Below are positions 13,701 to 24,565 of a stretch of DNA of 64,000 bases, piece after piece. The DNA comes from Vigna angularis (Eukaryota; Streptophyta; Magnoliopsida; Fabales; Fabaceae): NCBI RefSeq assembly GCF_016808095.1, contig NC_068974.1:20258825-20322824 (forward strand). Direction: 5' to 3'. The position numbers and the translations under genes are program-made. Under the pieces are notes generated by a model. The model was not told where the DNA came from, did not search any database, and saw only the letters and a program-made list of their open reading frames with translations. The stretch's first letter is position 1, and every line of letters starts with the position of its first letter.

Positions 13701-15289
13701 TAGTAGGCGCCCTCCACTATATCTTCCTTCAGCTGACCGAGCGTCACTGAGAATTCCTCTTCTTCTTCATCCGAAAAGACTAACTCTTTCTTACCACAAT
13801 CTATGAGAATGCGATTGGTAGCCAACCAATCCATCCCTAAAATTACCTCTAAACCTTGAAGAGGTAAGCAGATGAGGTTAACTTTGAATCTACGCCCCTC
13901 AACTTCTATAGGACATCTAAAGCAACCCGTAGATGTTCTAATCCCACCAGCCGCTGGGGTTGACACCACCAAGTCGAACTGTAATTCACTCTCCACTAAC
14001 CCCAGCTTTTCAACGCACGCCTTCGAGATGAAGGAATGAGTTGCCCCCGAATCATACAATATGCAGCAAGGTTTTCCAAACAGCAAACAAGTACTGATGA
14101 TGAGTGTACCTGAACTAGCAGCTTCAGCACCCGTGATAGCATACACTCTCCCTACTGCCTGCGCACGTCCACCTCTCCCTTGCTGCGTTCTTCCAGCGTT
14201 CGGCGGCCTTGCTGCCGCACGGCCTCCCATGTTACACTCATGATCCAAGTGTCCGCTCCTTCTGCATTTGTTGCAGTATTTTCCCCCAGTCAGTTGAGGA
14301 CAGGGCCACCTATAGTGCGGTCCTCCACACTGAAAACAGGTCAAACTCCTTTGCTGTCCAGATTGGCCGACAGTAACCAAGGCTTGCGATCCACCAGAGG
14401 ATTGGGTTGGACGAGCGTATGGGGGTCTTCTCACAGTAAAAGTATTTCTTGCTAAAACCGGCCCCCTACTCAACTGTTTCTTCTGTTGCTCTGCCTCCGC
14501 AACGTTCTTCTCCAACACTTTTGCTCTCTCGACCATAGCAGGGAATGATCTAATGCACAAGCTGGATATTAATACCTTCAAGTCGCTCCTCAGTCCGTTC
14601 TCAAACTTCCTGCATTGCCATTCTTCACTTGTAGCCATGGTGTTAAAACGGACCAGATGCTTGAATTTATTAGTATACTCCGAGACGGACGTTCCCCCCT
14701 GTACCAATTGTAGAAACTCAACTTCCTTAGCAAAGCGCACGCTGTCCGGGAAATACTCTTCATAAAATTTAGCTCTGAAAACCGTCCAATTAATGGGACT
14801 CTGAGCGTCCGTCAAGATGGCTTTCATGCTCGTCCACCAGTGACTTGCTTCACCAGTCAGCAAGTATTCAGTAAAGGCTAACCGGTTGCCATCCGGACAC
14901 CTCTTAGCTTCGTAGATCCGCTCCATATCTCTTAACCACTAATCCGCTTCATCCGGAAGACATTTTCCACTAAACTTGGCCGGATGATGTTGGAGGAAGC
15001 TTTCCAAACTCCATTCAGCATGTGGAGTAGCGGAGGAAGAGGACGCTCCTGGCGTGCCTCTGGTAGCAACAAGAATGTCCATTAACTGCCTCTGAGTTGC
15101 TTTAGAGTTGGTGCGAGCGGCCTCCAAACTCTGCAACGCATTCTGATTCTGTTGCATCAGAGTGGCGTTCTTTTCCATCAAAGTATTATTCTGCTGTTGT
15201 AACCTATCTATCACCGTTTCCAACAGCCTAGTGTTGTTGGACGCGTCAGGCTCGTTAGGCTGTGGGGGAGGAGGAAGTCTAGGAGCCAT
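10718..15289 (-). pseudogene. Gypsy gag-pol polyprotein gene with three in-frame stops
   Basis: A single frame of 1524 codons runs from ATG at 15289 to TAA at 10718-10720 and is interrupted by TAG at 14939-14941 (codon 117), TGA at 10889-10891 (codon 1467) and TAG at 10775-10777 (codon 1505). The uninterrupted middle is 1345 aa. Numbered from the Met at 14926: gag core about 1-150; zinc knuckles [13 protein letters not shown] (197-209, one residue short of the CX2CX4HX4C spacing) and [14 protein letters not shown] (218-231); aspartic protease DSGA (292-295); reverse transcriptase with FIDD near 625; RNase H; integrase with an HHCC zinc-binding region and a DDE core including [11 protein letters not shown]. 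The frame after the second stop looks like a chromodomain tail. The first stop fits a CAG-to-TAG change and the third a TGG-to-TAG change. A conserved Asp before the RT core (CxDYRQLN in relatives) reads Ala here. The copy is probably not functional. Confidence 0.93.
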
Positions 15290-15426
15290 TTGTTCTTTGG
15301 AAACAGAGAAAAACGAGCGTTAGTCATGTTCAAAGAGTTTCAAAATTACTCATTAAACACACATTAAGCACACAGCAAAAACACAGTGCACTCATAACCT
15401 ACAGTGTCCTTTAAGAGAACAAAACT

Positions 15427-15437
15427 GCTCTGATACC
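15427..15437 (-). other. Primer-binding site (initiator Met tRNA type)
   Basis: The minus strand reads GGTATCAGAGC, the core of the plant retroelement primer-binding site for initiator tRNA-Met. It lies 5 bp inside the right LTR edge at 15443. Confidence 0.85.
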
Positions 15438-15442
15438 TCTAA

Positions 15443-16373
15443 TGTAACATCCCAAAATACAATAATAACCATAATTTAGAATTAATTATAATTAACAGTT
15501 AAACCATGCAGTCTTACACTAATAATAATCTTCCAAAACCGAACGTGTTTAAGTACAGAGATAAATACCATACAGCAGTATTTCAAAGTTTAAAGACGAA
15601 CGGTTTTACAAATATTAACCGAACGTCCAAAAAGCCAAACAGAAAATACTAAAGACTAAAACTTAACGAGCGCTCTAGGGCTCGGCTTTAACCTCTACTT
15701 CGACCAGATTGGCGTCCTCCAAATTTTCTTCTTCCAGTGTTTCTTCAAGCAACGCCTCTCCGTCTGCTCACATCCACACGGATGATCATTGCATAGACAA
15801 GACGGACGTACAGGTACGAACGACAAAACAAGGAAAGAACACAGGGTAAGCTTATTGAATTTAATTCACAAGTCATTCATACACATCAACATATCAACAT
15901 TTATAATAATATCACAATACATACTATCATTCAAAACTCTCATAAGACAGACCGTCCGGACTGTATGATTCTATGTATCTACAGGCGTTCTTGCACCCAG
16001 GTGATGTAGTAACTGGAAACGTCCATCAGCTGCCACCTGAGGTTAGCCCTATCAGTCCAAAGTACTCAAAAGGACTAGGACCTCCTGTCGTTCCCACACA
16101 TGACCTGCCCTCCTCTATGTGAGGACGAGCACTCACGGAACATCAGGATGAACTGCCATCAGTAGCTTTACCATAGTCATACTATACAATTCTCAATATT
16201 CAATACAAGAGTCGTTCCTCCACGGAACGCTCGTCCAAATTCCACAACCATAGTTCCACCTCAAATACTGTTCATTCTCAATAACTTTCCAACTTAACAT
16301 CATTTTCCTATTCCATTTTAGTTTCATAAAAAGACGAGCGTTAAGCCCCCTTCACAATGAGGACGAACGTTAT
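15443..16373 (-). repeat. Gypsy 5' LTR, truncated (U3 lost)
   Basis: This copy aligns to 8184-9114 without indels and then stops matching after TTAT at 16373. The missing part corresponds to 9115-10679 of the other LTR, i.e. the upstream U3 side in element orientation, where the promoter would lie. The following base begins an unrelated CACTA fragment. Confidence 0.9.
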
Positions 16374-16617
16374 AGCACTAGCATATCCTGGTTCTGCATG
16401 GTGGTATCCAAAGCCTTCCTGAGAGCAGGAGTCATAGGTTCAATAATTCTTCTATAATTAATAGCACAATAAGAAATGAATATATGACAAAACACTTTTA
16501 TAGCCAATTAATTATCTGTTTTAAGTAATCAATCAAGAAGTTATGTTACCTTAATAGCTATTGGAACTAGGTCAGACTTCTCTAAAGGCAATTTAAGCCA
16601 AATCCCCTTCTTTCCCG
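16374..16617 (-). pseudogene. Captured Nudix hydrolase exons (NUDT8-like)
   Basis: Two minus-strand exon pieces are separated by an intron-like stretch. The first (about 16617-16550) reads GKKGIWLKLPLEKSDLVPIA, ends at AAG and is followed by a GTAAC donor. The second starts after a CTCTCAG acceptor at 16418 and reads EGFGYHHAEPGY, then breaks at 16374-16383, where a few bases seem to be missing. The combination KKGxWLKLP..LVxxAxK / EGFxYHHAEPxY is characteristic of the N-terminal pre-Nudix segment of plant Nudix hydrolases in the NUDT2/8/10 group, which cleave nucleoside diphosphates linked to other moieties. The catalytic Nudix box is absent. Splice signals remain, so the capture was from genomic DNA rather than mRNA. 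Confidence 0.8.
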
Positions 16618-17315
16618 GTAATCATCAGGTAACCTTCTGTAATACTTCATGAGACAACAAATGGTATCACAAACCATTTTATCAGTATTTAACAAATATT
16701 GTGTTCTTCTCTTACAGTATTTAATAAGGTGCTAAGACTTTTTTCTTTTCAATTTCCATAAACACAATGCAGTGTAACTTAAATATAGCAATTTAATAAC
16801 CTAGTTCTTTCTTACTAATTAAAAATCTTTAATCTAGTCATTGGTAGAGTTATATTTTCACCTAAATATAACTGAACATTAATTATGTAAAGCTGACAAT
16901 AAAATGATGAATCACTGAAACGTTATTAACAGTGTACTTACTTATGATATGCAAACATTTTCCAAGGATCAAACTTCTTCATCTCACTAACAATTTAAAA
17001 TTACAAAACTAGAAATTTGAAGTATACTTAAACAACTAATTGCTTTGCAGTTTACAATTGTATGCTCATTAGTAGGGGCACAAAATTTTAATACACGAAA
17101 AGTAATAAATCAGTTAAAAAATAGTTTATTAGTTTTAATCCACAATGCACACTTTAACAATTTTACACTATCAATGAACTATAAAATGCCACCTTTTAGA
17201 ATGGGATTAAAAACTATTACAGAAAGATCTTAATTATTACAATGGACTAGATGTTCCTTGTTTACTGGAAAATTTTACAATTTAAATGGATCCAATTTAT
17301 ATGGAAAATACTTAC

Positions 17316-17392
17316 GCTGACTGCTGGGTGCCAGTCTGTTGTATCAACTGAGAGTAAATATATTCATCAACTCTCTGTTTTGCCAAAGCTAC
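17316..17392 (-). pseudogene. Unidentified exon-like fragment in CACTA-2
   Basis: A 77-nt open stretch on the minus strand is bounded by GTGAACAG on one side and a GTAAGTA donor on the other. It reads VALAKQRVDEYIYSQLIQQT followed by GTQQS. The splice context suggests a real former exon. I do not recognise the parent gene. Confidence 0.4.
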
Positions 17393-18372
17393 CTGTTCAC
17401 AAAATTCAAGCTTCAACAAAAAAACTGTAACAGCTAAAAACCAACAAAAAGGTAGAAAAAGCAAGCTAGTAGGACTTGCATGCTATATAAAATATCAGAT
17501 TAAATTACTATCTTGATGTGAGATGATATCAATTTTTTTTTCAAGGAAGATCCCAGACCAGGAAAAAGGAGGCTATGGACAAATTGAGAAGTTCCCATAT
17601 TTTGAATTTTTTTGTCTGACGGGTAGCACACCTTTCCAAAGTGTTTAGTGTTTCAACAAGAATTACTCATCAAGGACAGGGCGAAGCCTAGCATCATGTT
17701 GTTTTATCTCAAGAAGCTACGATTGCACAACCAAGATTATATCCAATGCCAAGCACAATACAAAGGGATGGAAATCAATTATAGAAATAACAGGAGGAAA
17801 GGGAAACAACTATGGAAGACACAATACAAAATCGTTAGACACAGGAAGAAAATTCCCTCCGAAACCCTAATCCCCAAATCACAAGAATCAGAAAAATAAC
17901 AAACCCTATCAGAAACGCGAAGCTCGTCGCCGCAAAATCGCAGACCCCCGCGCGCCGCGAAGATGTCACCGCAGTGGTACCCACCGTGCCATGAGGATGG
18001 AGGTCGCGTCTGGCCGCCGAAACTTGCCTCTCCTCTCTACCAAAAACAAACCCGAACCCGAAACGGATGAGAGAAAAACCTCCTCCCTTACCATGCTCCT
18101 TGCGCGACAACTCCACATCTTGTTTGAAGTCCAGAGAAGCCGAAGGAATAGGGTTGGGGGAAATGAGTACAGAGAAGCTGAAGGAGAAAAACGTGAACAA
18201 AGGCTCGTGAATAACCGGGGAGTAGGGTTGAGTGAAAATGAGTTTAGATACTAAGTGAAAATAATAAATAAATAAACATAACTGCGGTTTTAAGTATAAA
18301 CCGCAGAAATTATTTGGGGTTTCACAAACGGCCGATAAATAACCCCTCCTAAAATATAATATTTTAGTAGTG

Positions 18373-18588
18373 AGGGATCCATTGTTACCAGTTATATGAA
18401 CACGAATGAAGGAAAAGAAAGAAGAATATATTCTTATCCTTATTCAACATTCCAAGTCTTAAATGTATATATATTTTTTCTAGAATTTGTTAAAATATTT
18501 AAGAAGCTTCTAGCATGTATCGGAACAAAGTAATTAAATATTATAAACTAAAATCTAATCAAATTTACTTGTAGATGGAGATATATTC
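18373..18588. other. No feature seen
   Basis: AT-rich spacer between the CACTA-2 terminus and the foldback; no reading frame or repeat found. Confidence 0.5.
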
Positions 18589-18880
18589 TTGTTCTTGTTA
18601 TGGGATCGAGTCACCTATTTCCGTAGTCTCTTGGTTACGTTTGTCCGGTCTCTTCTCGTGATCCTTTCTTTGGTGAGTTGATATTCGTCCGTCCACATAT
18701 CCACATTTCGTCCTGGCGACTCTTCTTCGAGGACACTTCTCTTCCTCTTTAACAGGTACTCTCCCAGGTGTACATGACAAAGAGACATCGACTCATCGAA
18801 GAAAGGATCACGAGGAGAAACTGGACAGACGTGACCGAAAGTCCACGAGAATAAGTGACTCGACCCCATAACAGGAACAA
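18589..18880. repeat. Foldback: about 98-bp inverted repeat with about 95-bp spacer
   Basis: The left arm (about 18589-18687) and the reverse complement of the right arm (about 18783-18880) align without gaps, for example around TGTTATGGGATCGAGTCAC versus TGTTATGGGGTCGAGTCAC and CTCGTGATCCTTTCTT in both. By hand I count about 18 differences, of which only one looks like a transversion. The block is clearly richer in GC than its flanks. It could be a foldback element, an inverted duplication of a gene piece, or a hairpin RNA precursor. I did not identify a target-site duplication or a known family. Confidence 0.75.
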
Positions 18881-19304
18881 TTCTCCTAATATATGTTTTT
18901 AATAATAGGTTTAAACTTGTATATTAAAAATCTCAATTAATTTATTAAATTTTAATTAAGTTTTTATTATAAAAAATATGATGTAATTTGTTTTGTTAGT
19001 ATAATACTAATGACATTAATTTATATGTCATGTATATGCGATTTTTTTATAATTTTTTAAAAAATTAATTTTTTTAATATTATAAAAAAAAAATTGTCTG
19101 TTATATGGACTCTTTTTGCTGTTCCACGAAAAACTATGTGAACAATGTTGATAACGTGACACCAATTTATATTAGATTTATAATAGATCTGAAATCTCTA
19201 CTAATTTCCTAAAATTTTTGAAAAGTAATTTATTGTTTTTAAAATGTCCTAACATAAGTTACGTTAAGAAGATGGATTTTGAAAAATTGAAAGCAAAGAA
19301 AAAC

Positions 19305-19308
<4 letters not shown>
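18881..19308. other. No feature seen
   Basis: AT-rich sequence with no gene or clear repeat. Confidence 0.5.

Positions 19309-19386
<78 letters not shown>
19309..19386. repeat. (TA)n microsatellite
   Basis: About 38 uninterrupted TA dinucleotides. Confidence 0.97.
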
Positions 19387-19390
<4 letters not shown>

Positions 19391-19429
19391 ATAAGCACGA
19401 GTAAAATTAATTTAGCTACACTAAATTAA

Positions 19430-20310
19430 TTTAATATTCAGTCAAATTTAGGTCGAGAACTATTTCAATGAGTTTTGTATATGGTTTTTCAGTTCAATTT
19501 AGTTGATTTTAGGTCGGGAAGTTTTGATTTTGTTGGTTTTGGTTGAATTCGATTGAATTTTGGTTTTGATATGTTTCATCCACTAAAAACAAATTTTTCC
19601 TGTTTATTTAGTTAATCTTTTTTAAAGGTTTGTAGATAATAGTTGTGTTCAATTTAGTTTGTTAGGAAAAAAGTAGTTTAATTCAGTTTGTCTAAATTAA
19701 TTTTCAATTAAGTTTAGATGAACTATATTTTGGTTCAATCTAGTTCAATTAATTTTGTTCATCGTTAACGAAAATTTCGATTAGAACAAACATGATGAAG
19801 TTTTTGTAGTTGTTGACTCGATCGAATTTGGTCAATTTTCAGTCAGGACCTACTTGGCCGAATTCGGTTGAATTTTGGTCAGGACTACTCGATTGAGTTT
19901 CGACAATGGTTGTTCTTGTTGAATTCGATCGATTTTTAGCGGGTCTACTTGGGCAAATTTCGATCGGAACTTACTTGATCGAGATTTGGATGTGGCTGTG
20001 ATGACCAAATTTGGTTGATTTTCGACCGTGGCCGACTCGGCCGAATTCGGCTGACTTTCGGTTAAGTCCGACTAGACCGTGCTTGTCTTAGCCAAATTTC
20101 AATCGGGACCGACTTTAACGAGTAAAGTTGTGTTTCAAAGTAAAAAACAAATTTCAGTGCAGTTCAATATAGTGTAGTTGGTAGAACAAAAAAAAAAGCT
20201 CAATTTAATTTGTTGAACTAATTTTCAGTTTAGTTTATTAGTTTAGTTTAGACAAACTAGTTTTTGATTCAGTGTAGTTTTTAAAAGTGTAGTTGAGTGC
20301 AGTTCATTTT
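19430..20310. repeat. Degenerate repeat region rich in TCGATTGAATTTTGG-like words
   Basis: Many diverged copies of words such as GAATTCGGTTGAATTTTGGTC, GACCGACTCGGCC and TTCAGTTTAGTTTAG follow one another without a fixed period. No coding potential is visible. A second, smaller patch of the same flavour (GACTTGGCTTAAC, GCCGATTCGACTTGACC) lies at about 21838-22030. Origin unknown. Confidence 0.5.
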
Positions 20311-22143
20311 GTTCACCCCTACCTTTCACGTGGCAGAGATAATGTGACATAGCAGTGACATTGCCACATGTCATTATTGGGATAAGTGTCATGTGAAAAA
20401 TCTCCATTTACTCTTTTTATTTGTATTTTGTGTCAATTTAGTTTCATTTTTTTACCCTAGACTAGTTGAGTTTCACCCACTCCTGGTACTAGACAATCCT
20501 GATATCCTCTGATACATTGCCTAGATTTCCTTAACTCGCTTGAGTTATACAAACAAGTGTTTTAATTCTCCTAAGAATTGCAATCAACTGATTGCTTACA
20601 AGTCGTGTAGACGATTACTCTTGCAGAAAGAATATGTGTTCAATACAATAAAATCTATAGACTCGCTAGGTGTTTCTCTCTTCTTACAATAATAAAAAAA
20701 TATTACAATCAAGCTTAAGAGTGTTGCTTGAATTTTCTTTTTCTCTTCTCAAATATTCTCTTGAGCTTAAGCTTTTTTGTGCTTTCCCTCTAAACGATTT
20801 TCATAGGATGATAGTTGTAAGCTATTCTCTTGATTCTTCCTTTGAATGATCTTCTATTCAAAGAATATTTCAAAAGATATCTGTTAGACTGAGCTCTTAA
20901 CCTTGAATCGTGTGTCTTATTTGTCTTGCGTGTGAAGTAGTCGTTGGTTAAAGTCAACTTGTTAGAGCAGACTTACTTTTTTAGTAAGTTTTTCGAAGTA
21001 GGTTGTAATATCTTTTAGACACGACTTCTTATGAAGAGAACATTAAGTGAATGTCTTCTTTGTCTCTAACGTCCACTTCTGATATATGTTAATAAAGTAG
21101 GTGGATGTGTGTAATAGGTTTATCTGCATAAAATAGAGTAGATTGTGCATGCAACAAATATGTCTTATCTTTTATCACTTTTTTTGTGTTTGAATGTTGA
21201 GCATTTAGTGACATTTAATGTTCGTTCAAAACAAAAAAGTGTTTTTTACATTTTCTATCGTTGAGGTAGCATTTTTTCTAAGATACCAAATGTTGAGTAA
21301 GAACTTCATCGTTAGACAAAGTAAAGGTTTTAGCTAATGATATCGTCTAATTTGTTGTAAACGATTTTGGGATAATGCCTTTCTATAGCAAGAGCGTTTA
21401 ACACTTTTCCTTTTCCACATGTTTTTGGATTTTTGTTTAAGGCTTTTAAAGGGTTTAGCCAAAGACATTGTCGCGACATATTTTCATTTCTTGAGAGTTC
21501 AACTTATTACCATTGGGTACAGTATAGCTTACACGTTTAGCACAACTCTCATTGACGCTTTGACTTGTAAGTCATTTAGTGTTGCGTCTGGATGTTTTAA
21601 CTTAGTTGTTTTGCTTTTCATGTAACCCTAATTGTTTTGCTAAGGCTTTTGTATGTGGTTAGATGATAAAAGATTTTGTTCCTAGCATTTATGTTTCTGT
21701 CTATCCTATTCTTCTAGTTAAGCATTTTTAGACTCTTTCATTTAATGTTATTTGATTAAACTTCAAAACATGAGAGCGTTTAGACATATAAGTCTTATAG
21801 GTGATTTTGTCTTAGCAGATCTTTGGCTTGGACTGACTTAGATCAACCTTAGACCTATGCTGACTCAACTTGTCTTCTTAACCTTCAACTTGGGTTGACT
21901 CTACCCAAGCCAACTCAAATTGACTATCGGCCCAGGGTGATTCAAGTCGACTCTTTTCTTGGGCTGACTTGGCTTAACTTTTATCCTAAGCCGATTCGAC
22001 TTGACCTTCACGACTGGAGTGACAGTGGAGTGAAAAAGAGTAAAATTTCAAAATTCTTATATTTTTTAAAATATTTGAAATTCTTTTATTTTATTCATTT
22101 AAAGAATTTATTTCTAATTACTCTATCAAAACAAATATTATAA
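20311..22143. other. No gene seen; AT-rich spacer
   Basis: Only short open frames without recognisable domains. Some phrases around 20450-20760 look like decayed retroelement sequence, but I cannot assign a family. Confidence 0.4.
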
Positions 22144-22152
22144 TAAAAAGAA

Positions 22153-24556
22153 GGGTTAAATATGTTTTTAGTCCCTCAACTATTAAGCGATTTTGTTTTT
22201 CGTTCCTATTTCAAACTTTGTATGCTTTGATCCCTCTCCTTAAAGAAACCATAATTTTTTATCCTCTAAAATAAACGGCGTTAAAAATCAGGAGAGATGG
22301 CTAACGGTGGTATGGCACGTCTCCCTCCGTTTTCTCACTCCTTCTCGCTTTGTTGAGTCTTCTCCTGAATCATTCCAATTCAGGCCGCCAAGCCTTCAAG
22401 AAAGAAACTGGCCACCCTCAATGGTACCATTGACGCCTTCCACAATGTTCGTGACAACGTCCGATCTGACGTCCGTCGCATGCTCCATTCTATGGGTATT
22501 GGAACACCGGAGGGTACTGCAATAGAACAGGTCCGATGAGTGAGAGTGAGGTGGATTTTTGGAAGTTTGAATGGGAAGTGAGGAATGTTCAGATGGAGGA
22601 GTTTGAGAGAGGAAGGAAAAATGGTGGTAGGTTTGAGGTGGTGGATGTTTCAAGAGCCATGCTTATGAGAGCAGATGGGAACCCTAGAGATCATTGGGGG
22701 AACAAGTAGATGAAGGGTCATAATGATTGCACTCACTGGTGCATGCCAGGCCCTGTTGATATGTGGAATGAGTTGCTTCTTGCTGTGCTCAGAAAAACTT
22801 CTGTTTTTCATCTTAATTCTATTTAGTTCAAACTTTTACATAAAAAAACCATCTTCAACGTAGTAACCATTTTTTTTTTGGATTCAGCAATGACATAAAT
22901 GGTGGTATAGTTTCACGCGTTCAAACCTAACGTTGGCCACGCTTAAACATGCTCATTGGAAATCACTACAACTTTAAACTGAGATGTATAATGCACATAT
23001 ATACTATCACTCAATTCAAAACTCTGGGTGTTTGCTTTCGTTCTCATTTTTCACTGCATATTTGATACATTGAACTGTAGATATAATATTTTGATTATAA
23101 GTTGTTTCCATTGATTTCCCTCTGAAAAAGCCTACTGAAAAAAGGTTAACTGACAAACTATAAATGCTCTATACTTCAATACCCACACTTGACTTGCTAC
23201 AAAAAAAAACATCTATTTTTTAGATCTAGCACAAAAACATCTTTTTTTGTATTAATCAGAGATCTTGGGGTGAAACAGGTCTATTTTTATGTAATCCAAA
23301 TTGTTGGTTGCCATCTAGTAGCCATAGCATGAGAGGCCTAAGGATTTGTGGTTTATTTTCTTTTCCTTAGCTTCTATTTAATGAATCCCATTTAGGTAAG
23401 TTAGTAGTAGCTTCATTGATCATCTTTACAAGCTGCACCTGCAAATGATCACAGTATATATTAGTTGTCGAAACAAGCAACCGCAAAATGACCATAGTAT
23501 AAATCAAGCTTCAAATAAAAACAACTGTAAGTTTAGAGTTTAATGAAAAACATTACAGTCTCTGCTTAAAACTCTAACAAACACTTTGAAAGTTTGAAAG
23601 GTTCCATCCTCTGTAACATGTCTGCTTCTGGAAAATTCTGGAAAACAAAATGATACTCCAATTCAGTGCTCATTTCTCATGACCCCACCCATGATGTCGT
23701 GTTTTCCAGAATTCTCCACACCTCCTTCTTCAAAGTTCTATTATATATATATATATATTTCACAAAAAACCTTCCTTCTTCACATTCAAACACCACACTT
23801 CCACCAATTCATTAGATTAATAACCTTAATTTTTCTTCTGTTCTACGGTCTCAACAGACAGAACATGACACTCTTCACAAATGGCACACACTTTGTCCTC
23901 TAATCTGGATCTTAACCTTCCCACATCGAGGTATCTTCTTCACTCCAGACCAACCCAATTGAAGCCAGTGAAGTTCATGGTGATGGGGATGTGAGAGAAA
24001 AGCTTGACCAAAAGATTTGACTGTTTTGTGTTTTGGGATTGAAGCTTGAAGCTGCGATGGCCGATGCGGATCGATCGAAGAAGGAGATGCTGGCGTTGAC
24101 GACACCCCTGATGGCTCCATATGCCACTCGCAGCGAATCTGGTTGGAGTGGACCATGATGGTGCCTTTATCGTTCCTGATGAGCGTTGCAGAGATTGAAA
24201 AAGAAGGAAGAAACCCTAATGCTTGGAAGAAAAGGAAGGGAAACTCCTATGGTTTCCCTGACGGCAAAAAATGTCGCCGGCGACAGCCTGAGTTAGTGGA
24301 GGTGTGTTGGCGTTCGTGTGTGACCACTGTTCTAACTTTGCATTGAAAAATATCAAATGTTGCAGAGATTAAGAGAGTTTCTAAGTTTCCAGCGTGGCCA
24401 GACGTTAGCCACCTCACCTGATTTTTAACGCCGTTTGTTTTGGAGGACCAAAAATTATGGTTTCCTTAAGGAGAGGGATCAAAGCGTACAAAGTTTGAAA
24501 TAGGGACGAAAAACAAAATCGCTTGATAGTTGAGGGACTAAAAACATATTTAACCC
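22153..24556. mobile_element. Pack-MULE (Mutator-like element, MULE-1) with 9-bp TSD
   Basis: Long terminal inverted repeats of about 160 bp start GGGTTAAATATGTTTTTAGT at 22153 and end with the reverse complement at 24556. The 9-bp sequence TAAAAAGAA lies immediately outside both ends (22144-22152 and 24557-24565), a perfect target-site duplication of the length typical of Mutator-like elements. Arms differ at only a handful of positions. No MURA transposase is visible. The interior carries a TRICHOME BIREFRINGENCE-LIKE fragment (22540-22803), another open segment of unknown origin next to the left arm (about 22380-22535) and a GC-rich block at about 24040-24340. I recall this terminal sequence as abundant in legume genomes. 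Confidence 0.93.
22540..22803 (+). pseudogene. Captured TRICHOME BIREFRINGENCE-LIKE (TBL) C-terminus
   Basis: One plus frame reads FEVVDVSRAMLMRADGNPRD, then an HWGNK block, a TAG stop at 22707-22709, and, in the same frame, HNDCTHWCMPGPVDMWNELL. This is the C-terminal end of the PC-esterase/DUF231 domain of TBL proteins, Golgi enzymes that O-acetylate wall polysaccharides. The DxxH catalytic motif (DCTH) is retained. The stop replaces a Trp codon in the expected HWGNKWMKG context (TGG to TAG). The N-terminal TBL domain and GDS motif are absent. The frame is otherwise open, so the capture seems not very old. Confidence 0.87.
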
Positions 24557-24565
24557 TAAAAAGAA

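Larger units (their letters stand above)
8184..16373 (-). mobile_element. Ty3/gypsy LTR retrotransposon, probable chromovirus (Tekay-like)
   Basis: Two direct repeats beginning TGTAACATCCCAAAATAC flank a gag-pol region on the minus strand. The left copy (8184-10679) is a full LTR of about 2.5 kb. The right copy (15443-16373) matches only the first 931 bp of it. Over those 931 bp I counted seven mismatches and no indels, so the insertion looks recent. The primer-binding site at 15427-15437 and the polypurine tract next to the left LTR place the 5' end on the right. The C-terminal reading after integrase resembles a chromodomain, which suggests the Tekay/Del branch; this branch call is tentative. 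No TSD can be tested because the right LTR is cut. Confidence 0.93.
16374..18372 (-). mobile_element. CACTA fragment (CACTA-2) carrying host exons
   Basis: The right edge ends TTTTAGTAGTG at 18372; reversed it starts CACTACTAAAATATT. Just inside it the palindromic pair CTGCGGTTT / AAACCGCAG (18282-18306) looks like subterminal repeats. The left terminus is absent: the fragment abuts the truncated gypsy LTR at 16373/16374. Inside are minus-strand Nudix hydrolase exons (16374-16617), an unidentified exon-like piece (17316-17392) and a GC-rich first-exon-like block (about 17900-18250). No transposase is visible. Confidence 0.7.

Noticed and set aside
11121..14765. Several 60-90-codon open frames on both strands inside the gypsy pol region
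   Set aside because: They are shadows of the long minus-strand gag-pol frame and have no domains of their own.
16374..16380. CACTAG at 16376 as the left terminus of CACTA-2
   Set aside because: The bases lie inside the Nudix exon, the 3-bp duplication does not match AGG after 18372, and the gypsy LTR does not resume beyond 18372, so it is a coincidental match.
17835..18200. A 121-codon minus frame in the GC-rich block of CACTA-2
   Set aside because: Composition fits a leader or first exon of transposon cargo, the frame shows no domain, and other frames are equally open there.
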